Shown here in pieces: positions 49,358-62,855 of a stretch of 64,000 nucleotides of DNA (position 1 is the stretch's first letter; every line of letters begins with the position of its first letter). Position numbers and translations under genes: made by a program. Source of the DNA: Tetrahymena thermophila SB210 (lineage: Eukaryota; Ciliophora; Oligohymenophorea; Hymenostomatida; Tetrahymenidae); contig NW_002475926.1 of NCBI RefSeq assembly GCF_000189635.1, forward strand, positions 372,001 through 436,000, in the 5' to 3' direction. The notes under the pieces are model-generated. The model was given only the letters and a program-made list of their open reading frames with translations. It searched no databases and was not told the DNA's origin.

Positions 49358-51944
49358 ATGATATCAGAATACATTAAATACTTGGATGTATTTTCATAGT
49401 CTTTTTAATTTAACTCTGGAAGAATGAAAGATAGAAAAAGGACTTATGTGGGTGCTTTCTTAACATTATCGATTATGATAGTTAGCATTTACTATTTCTT
49501 TTATTTGTTCTTGAGGTACATGGAGAACTAAATTGATCCTAAGTTTAGAATATAAAATTTTGTTAAGAATGACCTAATCTAAATCCCTCTTAGCAATGAT
49601 TTGATTGCATTTTCATTTGTCTAATCTCAAGACGGTATAACAATTGATCAAATATAAGCCAAAACAAATAAGACATATATTGTCACTATAGCTACATATC
49701 TTTACTCTGATAGCAATGGTTTTTATATGAAGTAATTAAATGTTTTTCCCTGCAACAATACTTAACTTGAAGGATATAGGTGTATAGATATGTCTTCTGT
49801 CCCTAGTAATTATAGTTTGATACTCGATTCTAATAACCGTGCTCAATCATAAATTAGTATATAAGCTTATAGGTGCTAAGACACAGACATGTTTAAATAA
49901 TTCGTACCTGATAACTGTGCAAATGCTGATGACATTAATTAATTTATTGATAATTTAGCAAATATGGTAAATGTTAAATTAATTACATCTTAATACAATA
50001 TCACTTCAAAGTCATTTGAAAAAAACTACAAAACCTTTCGCCTTTTAATGTCAAACAGTTAAATGATGTTCACAGAATTTAAGGCTTAAAATTAAATTAC
50101 TTCGATTAAAGATGGATTTATAATATAATCTGAGAATCAGTTCTCTTCACCTATTTCGTATGTTACAACCACATAAGCTTTAGACTCAAAAACAGTACTT
50201 GAATAAGAGGGCGCAACTTATTTTACAGAATTTTTTTTGGATGTTGAAGAAACTGTATACCTTACATAAATATAATTTCCAACTTTTCCAGAAATTTTAG
50301 CTCTCTGCAATAGTACTTTATCTTTGTTAATGTGTTTGGGATTCTTAGGAAGGTAAATGGCTTAAAAATTAATTAGACAGGAATTGTTTCTTTTGATCCT
50401 ATAAAATTTCTATCAAGGTACCTATTAAAAAATTCTCAAATTGCACAAACTTACTTAACTTAGCAATTCCCCAATAGAAAAAAAAACTAAAAGCTTGACC
50501 CACTCTGCTGAATTATTAGAAAATTCAAATCCTATAATTGTTCCTAATTTTAATACAAAAAGAAGCATTTAATTAACTTATCCATAAGATACAGATAACT
50601 AAAAAGTATATGAAGATGTTATCATAGAAAATTAATTTGTAAAAGAAATAAAAAGTCCAAGAATAAATCCTGATTAAACCCAAATTTATTAGTAAGATTA
50701 CTTTTAAGAGCCTAGAAACATAAATAATTTTTAGTAAGATTGTACAAATACAGATCATATTCAGAAAGAATCGGTATCAGAAAGTAATAAAACTTAAGGT
50801 ATCTTTAATGAAGACCATAAGGCGAATGAAATTAGTATAGCTAAAAATTTAGAATTTAGGCTAAATGAAGTTAATATTAATTATTGCAACAAGCAAATAC
50901 TAAATATAAACTAAAAACAAGAAAGTTAAAGAGATAAAACAAAAGAGTAAAGGAGTTTATCAAAGCAAATAAATGCTAAAAAAAATTTTGAAAAAAAGCA
51001 AAAGGAATCTTTGTAAATTTCACCACCACTTTCAAGCTGCAGAGAATCTTTAAGAAATAATGAATAAACCAATTTTTTCTAAAAAAATGAAAGAGTTTCA
51101 ATGAGATAAAACACAAATAATCAAAGATAAACAGAGGTTATTGAAATTAATTCTGTCCTAAGTAAAGATGATAGTATCAAAAAAACCACCCAAACCAATT
51201 TAGAGTAAAAGCTTAAGACTCTAAACAACTAAACCTTGTTAAAGAAACTAGAGCAAATCCTATTTAAATTCAAGTAAATATTTCATTAATCAAATTAAAA
51301 GCAAAAACTATTTAGTTACTACAAGCATTTAAAATATTTTTAAAATGCTCAAATATAAAATAAAATAGCCAGTTAAAAAAAAAATTATTTGAGTTTTATT
51401 AATTTTTACTAAAATAAATGAAATAATTCAAATAACTTTAAATTTAAAAACAAGCAAAACAAACTAACAAAAAATAAATAAATAAATTATTTTTTTAAAG
51501 TATATAATAGCAATAAAAGTATCTCAAAGATAAAGGTATAGATTAATAGACCTTTCTTTCTATCGAAAATCAAGTAAATAGGAGTCTTGATTTTTCTCAA
51601 ATTTATCAGGAAATCATGTTATGCAAAAAAGCTGTGATGATGATTTTAAATTAAGAATAATTTGCTGCTTTAAGATTTGTTGGATGTTCAGATTAATTTT
51701 CAGTAGCGATTTCTAGTGAGTAAAAAGGTAATTTTAATAAACCAATTTAGATTATGATTTTTATTTTACTATTATTTAAAATTAAAAAAAAATAGACTAC
51801 TCGCTTAATCACTTTGAGAAATAATTTGCAACTTAGTTGATAGATCAGAGATAGGTTTAATATGTAAACTCATTTATATAAAGATGCTCTTAAAATAATG
51901 ACTTGAGTGCTATAGATTAAAGAATTTATTAATCATTGATTTGA
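49358..51944 (+). CDS. Predicted two-pass membrane protein, tandem paralogue A
   Basis: Exons 49358..51273, 51501..51727 and 51796..51944 agree in phase to give 763 residues. It opens MISEYIKYLDVFSQSFQFNS, a start often seen in an expanded ciliate family of membrane proteins (from memory of such proteins, not a search). TM1 is at about residues 31-55 (VGAFLTLSIMIVSIYYFFYL). A ~280-residue extracytoplasmic region has spaced Cys (FPCNNT, YRCIDM, YRCQDT, DNCANA) and Asn-x-Ser/Thr sites. TM2 is LALCNSTLSLLMCLGFLG. A long, charged, Q/N-rich cytosolic tail follows. The two 3' exons encode a compact C-terminal domain (IENQVNRSLDFSQIYQEIML, then FIQRCSQNNDLSAIDQRIYQ). Function unknown. The next gene is a close copy with the same intron positions. 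Confidence 0.82.
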
Positions 51945-52508
51945 AAAAAATTATTTGTTTATTATATTTGTTTCATATTAATAATAAATATGTTTACTTT
52001 TTGAAATGAGGTTTAATGAATTTTAATTACAGATTATTTAGATATTGAGGTATATATATATATATATACTTTAATCTAGTTATATAAGAGTTAAAGAAAA
52101 AATAATAATGTAAATCAAAATATAGGTCCTTTACGTTCATGACATACATACATAATAATAATAATAATATAATAATGAGTATTTATTGATTTTTTTTTTC
52201 TTATTCAAAAAAGTGTTTCTTTTACTTTTTATAAAAAAATGATCTCCGTCATAACTATTTTGTTTTGTCATAATTTTTAAATCTATAATAAAATATAAAT
52301 TCCTGGTCTTATTATCAATTGAGCATGAAAGCTTTTTCAAAGCTAAATTTTTAATTGCTTATTTAAATTTAGAACTAAATTTTTTAAATAAATTTCTTAT
52401 TATTTGCTTAAACATAAAAAATTAAATTATTCTTTTAAGTCTACTTAAGAAGAACAAGAGAGCGTAAAAATTAAATAATTAAACGATAGAAAATCTAACA
52501 AAAAAAAG
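51945..52508. other. Intergenic between the two paralogues
   Basis: 564 nt, AT-rich, with a (TA)n run at about 52052-52069 and a TAA-type triplet run at about 52151-52178. Presumably the 3' UTR of paralogue A and the promoter of B. Confidence 0.6.
52052..52178. repeat. Microsatellites: (TA)n and (TAA)n
   Basis: A TATATATATATATATATA-type run near 52052-52069, and ATAATAATAATAATAATATAATAA-like triplets near 52151-52178, between the two paralogous genes. Confidence 0.75.
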
Positions 52509-55158
52509 ATGGTATCAGAATATATTAAATATTTGGATGTATTTTCCTAGTCTTTTTAATTCAATTCAGGATCAATAAAAGGTAGAAAAAGAACTTATAT
52601 AGGTGTTTTCTTAACATTTCTTATAATGGGGGTTTCTATTTACTACTTCTTTTACCTTCTCTTGAGGTATTTGTAGAACTAAATAGATCCTAAATTTAGA
52701 ACCTAAAATTTCATTAAGAATGATCTAATCCAAATACCTCTTAGTAATAATTTGATTGCATTTTAATTTATTTAGTCTATAGATGGGAAGACAATAGATG
52801 AAATATAAGCATAAACAAATAAAACATATATTGTTACTCTTGCTAAATTTATTTACAGTGATAGCAATCATGTCTATACGAAGGATTTAAATGTTATTCC
52901 ATGCAACTCTACTTAACTTTAAGGATTCAGATGCATAGATACATCTGTTATCCCTAGTAATTATACTTTGATGCTAGATTCTAATAATCATGCATAGTCA
53001 TAAATTGCGATATCAGCGTACAGATGCTAAGACAAAGACTGGAAAAAAAAATTTATACCTGATAATTGTGCAAGTTCTGAAGATATTAATAAATTTATTG
53101 GTAATTTAGCAAATTTGGTAAACGTTAAATTACTAACATAGTAATACAACACTACTTCAAAGTAAATGGAAAAGAATTTCAAAATATTCCGTATATTAAT
53201 GTCAAAAAGTTAAACAATGTTCACAGAATTTAAGGCTCAAAATTAAATTACCACCATTAAAGATGGATTTGTAATTTAATCTGAAACTTAGTTTTCCTCA
53301 CCTATTTCATATATTGCAACTACATAAGCTTTAGACTCTTAAGCAATATTACAATAGCAAGGAGTAACTTATTTCTCATAGTTTTTTTTGAATGTTGAAG
53401 AAACAGTATTCATTACTGAAATATAATTTCCAACTTTTCCAGAAATTTTAGCTCTTTGTAATAGTACTATATCTTTGCTGATGTGTTTAGGATTCTTAGG
53501 AAGGTAAATGGCTTAAAAATTAATTAGACAAGAGTTGTTTCTCTATAATTTACAGAATTTATATCTTGGTACCTATGATTAAATTCTCAAAATGCATAAA
53601 TTTACTTAACCAAGTAATTATACTAAGATTAATAAAAATTTGACCTATTCATGTGAATTATTAGAAAATTCTGTTCCAATTTTTGTTCCCAATTTTAATA
53701 CAAAAAAAAGCAATTAATTAAATTAATTATCAGATACTGAATATTAGAAAGTTTAAGATGATATTGTCTTAGAAAGGGATTAAGCAGCAGAAATTCAAAC
53801 TTCAATTGCAACTCCTGATTAAAGTATTAAACCTGATTATATGTGCATAGATTAGTCAGAGCTTAAAGAATAAAAAAATGAAGCTAGTTTTTTGGATGAC
53901 AGTAGAAATACACATTGCAATATGAAATCGATAGAAATGCATAAAAATAGAAAATAATTCTTTAAAAGTGAAGAACTTAAAGCAAATAAAACTATTTTAG
54001 CTAAAAATTAAAAATTTAGATTAAGTGAAATTAATCTTAACTTTGATAACAAACAAATTCTAAATATTAACTAAAAATAAATGTCATACGGAGATTTAAA
54101 TAATCAAAATATAGAAAAAAGGAGTTTTTCAGCATAAGTGAATTCCAAAAACTATTTAGAAAAAAAGAACATGTCATCTTAATATATTTTATCACCTCTT
54201 TCAAGTTTTAAAGACCCTTTAAAAAGTAATAAATAAAATAACTATTTCAAGAAAAATGATAGAGTTTCAACAAAATAAAACCAAACCAATTAAAAATAAG
54301 CAGAAAAAATTCAAATACTTTCAGTTCAAAGCTAAGTTAATGAAAACCACAACCTAGTAAATTAAAATATTTCTTAAAATAATTTAGAATAAAAGTTTAA
54401 AGCTCTAAATAGCTAAGCCTTACAAAAGAAGATAGAAGGAATACTATTCAACAAATGTGGGTAAAAAATTTTATTAAATTTATTAAAAAAAATAAAGAAG
54501 AAAAGAATGATTTTAATAAATTATTTTATTTTGATATTTTAAAAATTTAACGCTATTGAATTTTTATAAATAATAAATTAAATAAAATTTTACCTGAAAT
54601 TTTTTATTTATTAACAATGTTCCATGATTTTCATTCAAAATAATCATAGATCAGGTTTCAAAAACTAAAAAAAATTGAATTTTTTAAAAGTATATTTAGG
54701 AAATAGAAGTGTAAACAAGATAATACCATAGACTAATAGACATATCTTTCTATTGAAAATCAAGTAAATCGAAGTCTTGATTTTTGTTAAATTTATCAAG
54801 AAATATCGATGTGTAAAAAAGCTATAATGATGATTTTAAGCTAAGATTAATTTGCTGCACTAAAATTAGTTGGTTGTTAAAATAAATTTTCATAAGCAAT
54901 TTCCAATTAGTAATAAGGTATTATAAATTAATTGAAATAAATTAGTTATAATTTATTTATTTATTTTTATTTTCCAAATTGATTTATTTTTGAAATTTAA
55001 AAACAATAGATTACTAAATGAGTCATTTTGAGAGCTAATTTGAAATATAATTGAATGAATAAGTATAAATTTAATAAATCGATTTATTTATACAAAGATG
55101 CTCTTAAAATAAGGACTTGAGCGAAATAGATAAAAGAATATATTAATCTTTAATTTGA
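52509..55158 (+). CDS. Predicted two-pass membrane protein, tandem paralogue B
   Basis: Exons 52509..54460, 54691..54917 and 55010..55158 give 775 residues. Exons 2 and 3 have exactly the same lengths as in paralogue A (227 and 149 nt), and the intron phases (2, then 1) are identical. It starts MVSEYIKYLDVFSQSFQFNS. TM1 (GVFLTFLIMGVSIYYFFYLL), the Cys-containing loop and TM2 (ALCNSTISLLMCLGFLG) align with A almost residue for residue. The cytosolic tail is much less similar, rich in Asn, Lys and Gln. The C-terminal domain (QTYLSIENQVNRSLDFCQIY, then FIQRCSQNKDLSEIDKRIYQ) is again well kept. The pair arose by tandem duplication. What the extracytoplasmic domain binds is unknown. Confidence 0.82.
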
Positions 55159-56120
55159 AAATATTTTTAAATTTATTTTTTTACAGAGAAAATATAAATT
55201 TAATAATGTTTTTTAAAGGTTGTTTAGAAATTAAAACATAAATAAATAAATCATTTATTTTTTAAAATTTTAATTTTTGGCTGGCTAAAATGGTCATTGA
55301 AATGCATTCACTAATATATAAATACAGGCATTCTATTTGCTTATTTTTTATAAAAAAAACTTTTTAAAATAGTTTTAAACAAAAAAAGCAAAACTTTACT
55401 TAAAAATAAAAATATTTAAACTTTTATTATTTTGATAAAGGAATAGTTTTAAATTGTACACTATTCAATATAATTAGAATTTTTATTTGATTTTTATATA
55501 AATATAATAATTTCTATCATTATTTGAATTCAAATTTTAATATATTTTTTAATTTGAAAGCTTTAATTTTATCATTTTAGTAATTTAAATACAATCTAAA
55601 AAAGCGAATTAAACTCAAAGAAAGTTTTTATTTTTTAATTAAAACTGTTTTAAATTTTAGTTATTTTTAATTAAAAAAAATGAAAAGTATACAGATATAG
55701 TCAAAAGATAGTTTGCTAAGATTAATTGTATAATTTTCCTAAAAAATGTTGAATTTAATTTTTTTAGATCATAAAAAAAATAATTTTGCTTTAAATGATT
55801 GTATATTTTTAGTTAGTGATTATAATAATAGCTAAAAATAATGAAGCAGAAGTAGAAAAATTAATAGTTATTTGAATATAATAGTCTAAAAATAATAGAT
55901 AAAACAATAGAAAAAAAGAAGCATTGAGGGATTATTTGAAAATATAAATATTATCAATAATAATTCTTTCTTTCTTTTAACTATCTCTTTGGCTCCTATT
56001 GAAAAATAATATTGAATAATAAATAGCGTCTAAGATTAAGATTTTTTTTATAAATGCAAAAAAAGAAAATAAATAACTAAATAATCAAAGTTAAAAAAAG
56101 CTAGGAAAAAGAAAAAGAAA
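55159..56120. other. Intergenic, AT-rich
   Basis: 3' flank of paralogue B and promoter region of the eIF1A gene. No coding frame or repeat of note. Confidence 0.6.
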
Positions 56121-56702
56121 ATGCCTAAAAATAAAGGAAGAGGTGGTAAAAACTACAGAAGAGGTAAAAATGAAAATGAAACCAAGAGAGAATTGGTTTT
56201 CAAAGAAGAAGGTATGGAATATGCCCAAGTTATTAAAATGCTTGGTAATGGTCGTCTCGAAGTTTTCTGTTTCGACGGCAAAAGAAGAATTGGTCACATT
56301 TGTGGTAGACTGAAAAAGAAGGTTTGGATTAGCATGGACGATATAGTCTTAGTTGGTCTCAGAGACTTTTAAGATGATAAGTGCGATATCCTCCTTAAGT
56401 ATTTACCTGATGAAGTACGTAATCTTAAACAATATGGTGAAATCGATGAAAATATCAAGATTAACGATAAATCTGGTGCTGATCAAGCTGATGTTGTCTT
56501 CGAAGATTCTGACAGTGATGATAAAGATGATGATGACGATGATGAAGATGAATAACCTACTCGTCAAACTAACACTAGAGTTAATTAGATGGTTGAAAGC
56601 TCTGACGAAGAAGACAACAAGGAAACTGGAAACTATGAAGAACAAAAGTACGATTAGAAACATCAAAATAAGAAAGATGATATTGACATCGATGATATCT
56701 GA
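56121..56702 (+). CDS. EIF1A: Translation initiation factor eIF1A
   Basis: Small OB-fold factor that binds the 40S A site, promotes scanning and helps start-codon choice. One exon of 194 codons (193 residues). The N-terminus [20 protein letters not shown] is the conserved basic tail. The OB fold runs from about 23 to 95 ([55 protein letters not shown]). A helical segment follows ([20 protein letters not shown]), and the long acidic C-terminal tail ends DIDIDDI, the motif that contacts eIF5B in other eukaryotes. The tail is longer than in yeast and animals, with an Asp run ([16 protein letters not shown]) and TAA/TAG-coded Gln confined to it and the region just before it; the OB part uses few reassigned codons. 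Confidence 0.96.
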
Positions 56703-57896
56703 AAATTATAGTTGTCAGTATTTTAACACCTACAAACCCTAAAACATCTAAACATAAATAATATCATGCATATGCTTCATCTATTCTGATGAAAAAAAAT
56801 ATAATAAGTATGTAAATGAAAGCTTTATCTTCAGTTATATCTCTATTAGCTGATAAGAATACTCAGCAAAACTAAATATTAGTATTGTAATCATATGTTA
56901 GCGATCACAAAAGAATAATAACAATCTTTAATTTATTAGTTTGTATTGCAAAAGCATTAATCAATCTATTTATCTCAATTGAGCCAAATTAGGCTCAAAT
57001 TATCTATCAAAAACATTAATAAAAATAATTATTATAGTATCTAATTTTGCCACTATCCAAAATTTGCAATCAATATATTAACCATTTATATATTTTTGAG
57101 AAAGCATAAATTTATTTATTTCTTTAATTTTTATCACTAACTGTAGATAACTAACTGCATATTATTATTTATTTGAGTATAATCGAAGTTAAAGTTTTTA
57201 CTATTTTACTATTCATTCATTCATTTTTTTTAATTTTATTTTAAGACTTGTTGTTTTCTATGTAGAAATCATATTTTTAAATTGATATTCTAATTTTATA
57301 AAATAAATTAAATTCGTATTTATATTATCTAAAAGTATTTACGTTTGCTGAATGTTAGAGCAAAATTTTTTCATTAGTAGTATTGAATACTATTGAGAAT
57401 TTTATTTTGATATTGGAATTTATTTTTAAAATTATGGCTTTTAAAAACTTAAATACAAAAATTTATTAGATTTTTAATAGGTTTTTAAAGATATTCTATT
57501 AATTTTTAATTTTATTTTTGTCTAATTTTATTTTTTAATTTAAAAAATTTTTTAAGTTTCCTGAATTAGAAATTAAAATTTATAGAAGCCATTTATAATC
57601 ATTTGATTGATTTTTATTTATAATTGATTATTTAAAAATAAAGTTTTATAGAAAAATTAAAATAAATTTAAGTATTTATATCAAATTACTTTAATTGTAG
57701 TGCTTAAGATAGAACTTTTAATTTATGCATATAAGTTTTTAAAAATACAATAACATCCTTTAAAAACGATATTTAATTGCTGTAATCTTTATGATTTTAG
57801 TTATTTGATTTAGATTTGTTTTAATTATTCATTAAACTATTGAAGTGTTGTTTTACTGTTTTAAATTAGAAAGAAAGATACATTTATAATTTAAAG
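56703..57896. other. Intergenic, no gene seen
   Basis: About 1.2 kb between eIF1A and the CEP76/CC2D2A-like gene. AT-rich, with TGA in every frame; no recognisable peptide or RNA. Confidence 0.6.
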
Positions 57897-60800
57897 ATGC
57901 ACTATCAAAGAAATCAATTCTTCAGCACTGTTAAGAAACCTAAAGATAGAGTTACTTTTCTTGATGAAGAAAAAGATGAAAAATTAAAAGATACCAATAA
58001 AAAGAAAGAGGAAGCCGTTTCTGTTTAAGAAATCGAGCTTGAAGAAAAAAAAGAAGAAGAAAAGTAAGAGGCTAAGGAAGAAAAAAAAGATTAAAAGCAG
58101 TAAAAGGATAAAAATAAAGCCAAAAAATAACATTTTAGACCTGAAGATTTGAAAAAAGTAAAAGATTTCAATAAAAATATTGATGCAAATTCTTTGTTAC
58201 GTCGTTGGGATGTTAAATTTTTAGATATTAAATGTGAAAATCTGTAGAAAGAAGCAATTACGATATTTTTAGTTTTTAAAATTGGTGAAAAAAGCAAGGT
58301 ATCTCCAGACGAGTTAAAGAATAGAAAAGAAGAGTTAGATTCTGATATGATTAATTAAAATTTATCTTAGAAATAATATAAAAGTGAACTTATAAAAGAA
58401 ATAGAGAAGGAATCTTTGCGTAAAGTTAAATTATTTATAGAAACAGAAATACATGCTAGCTATAATATGCTAAGGCAAAGGAATTTAGTTATTGAAGTTT
58501 GGGAATACTCTAGATGGAGCTTAAATAAATTTTTAGGAGTAAAGTATGTCAAATTAGAGTAAATTGCATAAAGCTCAATTAACTAATAATTTGATATTAG
58601 GAGGTAAATAAATTTGTCAAAATAAATAAATATTTTAGCAGATTTTATGTGTATTATTTTAAATTACTGATCATACTATCAATTCACCTTATTAAATTTT
58701 CAAAAAAATTTTCTTTTTAATGGATTTAGAATTATTTTGTTTAGGGAATATATTCTATGTGACTAACAATTTTAAAGAAGTTAAAATTTGTTTATGCTAA
58801 GGCATAGTATTAAAAGATCATATATAAGTGATTTTTTTATTCACATTTTAATTTAATTTTTAATTGAAAGGAATAAATATAACTAAAAAAGTAGAAATTT
58901 TAATAAGTTTTTCAAACGCCAATCTTAACTAAAATTAATATGATCTCATAAGAAAATAATATGAATGTATATTATAGACTAAATTTAATAAATTTGTATT
59001 TTAAATATATTAATAGAGCTGGGAAAAATGCCTCTTTTTTGAGACTTTACTTCACTTGTTACTTTTAAGAAATTTGGGACTTCAGATTAGATTTTGAAAA
59101 CTTAAAAGGTTTTAATACAATTGATGACTAGAGAAAACCTATTTCTTCTACTTTAAAGATTACTTTAATGGATGACAGTAATCCAACTGTAAAAACTTCA
59201 GAGCATCCTCAAGCTCTTCATCCTAATTGGGGATACGTTTAGGACTTTATACATTTCAGAGGAACTATGGATGATTTAACAGATAATTTACTTTAAGTAT
59301 TATTTTTATTTTAAATTAAAATTTTAAATAAATATGAATTTAAAATAGTTTTCTTTAGCATAAGGAAGTGCTATTAACATAGGAGTTTTGAGTGAAGATA
59401 AAAAAACTCTCATTTCCCTTAGAGGAATACACAAATTCAACTAGCTTTAAGCTAGCATTAAAGTAAAAGTAAAAAATTAGAAATAAATTCAAAAGAAAAA
59501 AGAGGATGAAGATGGTTAAGAAGAAAATAAACTAGATTAATTGAATGAAGAGGAAGTTTACACTTATATTGAAGGAAGAATCAATTTAAATTAAATTCCA
59601 AGGTATTTATTTATTTATTCACCTAAATATTTTTTAAAATTCAATTTCCTTAAAAATGAATGAATGAACTAAAGATACATTTAGTCGGGAGAGCTTGTAA
59701 GGTATAAAAAGGATTAATAATACTTTTGCATAGTAATCAATAGAGTTAGTCACATTTCTGCTCCTGATGACAGAGGTTTAATCAATAGTTATGTTGTTAT
59801 TTAATGTGGAAACGAAATGAAACAAACAAGAACTGTAAAAGATTAAATGAATCCTGATTTTAATGAAGAAATGGTTTTTAAAATTCCTATAATTAAATCT
59901 ACAAATTTCTTTGACAAAGTTAACATCGTTAATATCGTTTAAAACTAAAACAATGTAAATGTTGAATCAATGAGAGACGAGTTATCAAAGCGTAACGAAG
60001 TTAGATTTTCTCTTTGGGTTGAAGGAAATCAAATAACAAGTGATGATAATTTGGGAATTGCTTCTTTTAACATCAGTGAACTGGCCTCATCATTTTAATT
60101 AGAAGAAAAAGAAGTTATAGACTTTGAGACCAAGTAAAAATTTTTAAGCAACTAGGTTTTTTTTTATTCAGGTTTTATTCAAAATTAGAGAGAGAACTAA
60201 ACACAAAATTAAAGTTGGAAATTTCACTAAAAGTTTTATTTCAAGTAGATTCGATGCTTCTCGTATAACAATCTCATTTCTTGCATTTTTTTTACCTGTC
60301 CTTCCAGAGAATATTGATTTGAGAGATTTTTCGAAGATATAAGGAGATACCTATCCTTATGATATCAGAGACAAAATGAAGATAGTTTAAAATGACTACT
60401 AGTCGAATGCTTTATTTACAAGATGGGAATCAAAAATAAAAGAAACATTCAAATAATGGAATTTGAAGAAAAATGAAATAGCTATATTTTTAAAAAATAT
60501 TTGGGTTAAAGATCAATACAATAAATTGCATTTCATATGCAAGTTTGTAGATACATTTACTATTTAAGACATGAGTTATGAAGATACAGACGAAACAGAA
60601 AAACATGATACCGTACTTGAGACTCTTGAGGATTTAGCTCATTACACTCGTTGTATACCTTTTGTAGAAAGCGATTATAACGACATATGGTATCCTCCTG
60701 ATTTTTTCTTATCTTTGAGAAGAGGCTCCATGATAGACCATGCAATCTTAATGGCATGTAATGATTATATAAAAATTTCAATTTTAAATTCATTTTTTTT

Positions 60801-62855
60801 TTTTTTGCTCTTTACTAAAAAGGTTTGTTTATGGGAAGCAGCTCAATCAAAAAAGTAATAATTTAATCATTACGTTGTTTCTTTGTTAAAGATCATTTAT
60901 TTAATTAAAGTCAAAAGAAGAAATTAAAGAAAAGGATGAGTTTCCGATTGAAGATAGAGTTTTTGTTTGCCTAGGAACCAATTAATATGAATACATTGTG
61001 TCTTGGGTAATGGTTTTTAATCATAATTTTGACAGTATCACTTTTTGGGATGTCAAAGAAAATAAAAAGTGGACGTTAAATAATAGAGTTGAAGCGGAAT
61101 AGATAATATTTCTTAAGTAGCATTTAAATCCCAGTATAAGAGATAAAAAAAACATTAAAATAGGCTTAAATCTACTAGGATTTAAGTCGAAATAGGAGAG
61201 AGAACTAGAAAAAAAGCTTAAAGAGGAACAAAAAAGGCTAGAATTGTAGGCTAAGCTTGAGTAAGAAGCAAAGGAAGAAAAGAGAAGATAAGAAGAGGAG
61301 CAATAAAGGCAAGAAATGATTAATCAATAATAAGAAGTTTAGAAAGTGATATCTGATTTGTAGCAAAAGGAACCTAAGAGTGAATAACAAAAAGATACAG
61401 GTTTCTTAGCTATGCTTAATAAGGAAGACAATATTAAATAGAATTAGTTATTTTCAGCTGATGAAATAGAAAGAGGTACTATGAGACGTAATTAAATAAA
61501 AAAGCTTGAAGATCTAAGTACTCAGTAAAATACAGTATAAGAGCCTCCTAAGAAAGGTTCAACTTAAACAGATACTTTTCTTTAGAGCTAAATAAATGAC
61601 AGAAAAACATTTAGCAAGGCTCAATAAGAATCGAATCATCCTAAAAAAACATTCTTGGACGCACACAAGGATGAAATGATTCAGAAATAAGATTAAGGAG
61701 AACTAACAAAATTCAAAAAGGTTGAAGAATTCGGTGATAGAGAAGGTGAATTTGAAGATCTACCATATAAGTCAATACAAATAATTTTTAATCATAAAAA
61801 TGTTTATGCTAATTTAAGTAACTAAAATCCAACAGCTATTTTCTATCATCTTCATGATCCAAAGAAATGGTTTCCCTACTTAGAAGGCAATTAGTAAAAG
61901 GTAAAAAAAAACATTATTTCTTATTTGATTTTTAAAATTGATTTAGATTCCCATCAATCACCATTAAAACTTTTAAATTATTTTTAAATAATTAATTTGA
62001 AAAATTAACTTGTGAAAATAAATAAACTCATGCATTTTACTTTGGTAAAAACTTTTTAATCAATAAATAAATAAATATTTAGTTAGGCAGCTTTTATTTA
62101 CCATCAAATCCTTATCCCAAAATGTCAAAGTAAGCAGCTGACAATTCTTTAGATTCTATATTAAGTGATATTAAAGATGGTATAAGTAACATGAGAAGTA
62201 ACGAAGGCTTATAAACTCATTGGAAGTCCAACTTGGACTAAAGTTGCAAACTCCTGAAGCACTACGCACGTTGCTTAGAATATAAAGACAAAAGTATGCT
62301 TAAATTTTAATTTCAATGATTGGCTTATTTTATTTGATCTCATTTTATTTTTTCATTAATTTTTTTTTCTTTTAAAAAGATAGAAAAATGAAAGTGAAAG
62401 ATCCTGAAACAAATGAAGAGCTTGAAATGGATTTCGATGCTTTGAGAGCGAAATTTGAAAAGGACATGAAAAATTTAATGCCAACTGACTATCATTTTTA
62501 GTGTTTACCTATGAAATTCCTATTCATTGAAAAAAGTTAAATTAGAGCCTTAATCGAAGAAAAGGCTAAATCCTTCTTCTTGTTAAAGAAAAAGCACATT
62601 ATTTTTGGCATGAATGGCAAAATATTTAGATATCCTAACAAAATAAACTGCTTAAGAATAGTAATTGCCATGTTTTACAGTAACCTTGATAACATATAAA
62701 ACGAAAAAGATAAAGATAAGAATCTGAGAGATGAGAACGAAATAAGAGAAGAAGATGATGAAGAAAACTCTAATTTAATGGAATCAGAAGATCTAGATGA
62801 ATAAGAAGAGAAATCTAATTTAAAAAAGTCCTCTTTTAAGAAATCTACGCGCTGA
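57897..62855 (+). CDS. CEP76/CC2D2A-like protein with C2 domains and a transglutaminase-like fold
   Basis: Probable centriole or ciliary transition-zone protein. Nine exons (57897..58603, 59017..59296, 59349..59602, 59675..60113, 60172..60757, 60823..60854, 60911..61900, 62083..62293, 62380..62855) agree in phase to give 1324 residues. A charged N-terminus is followed by C2-like regions: SLLRRWDVKFLDIKCENL, then LKITLMDDSNP, then CIVINRVSHISAPDDRGLIN with QTRTVKDQMNPDFNEEMVF. The family-specific transglutaminase-like part follows: CIPFVESDYNDIWYPPDFFL, GSMIDHAILMACLFMG, VFVCLGTNQYEYIVSWVM and SITFWDVKENKKW. A long Glu/Gln/Lys coiled coil is inserted. Then come IQIIFNHKNVYANLSNQNP, LQTHWKSNLDQSCKLLKHY and FRYPNKINCLRIVIAMF, all matching the CEP76/CC2D2A C-terminal order. 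Catalytic Cys/His/Asp are not evident. The 32-nt exon 6 and intron 60114..60171 are the least certain parts. Confidence 0.8.

Noticed and set aside
60118-60146. A 22-nt intron in the CEP76/CC2D2A-like gene (donor in ACCAAG|TAA context)
   Set aside because: It restores the frame but is far shorter than other introns here; the donor at 60114 with acceptor at 60171 also restores it and has a normal length.
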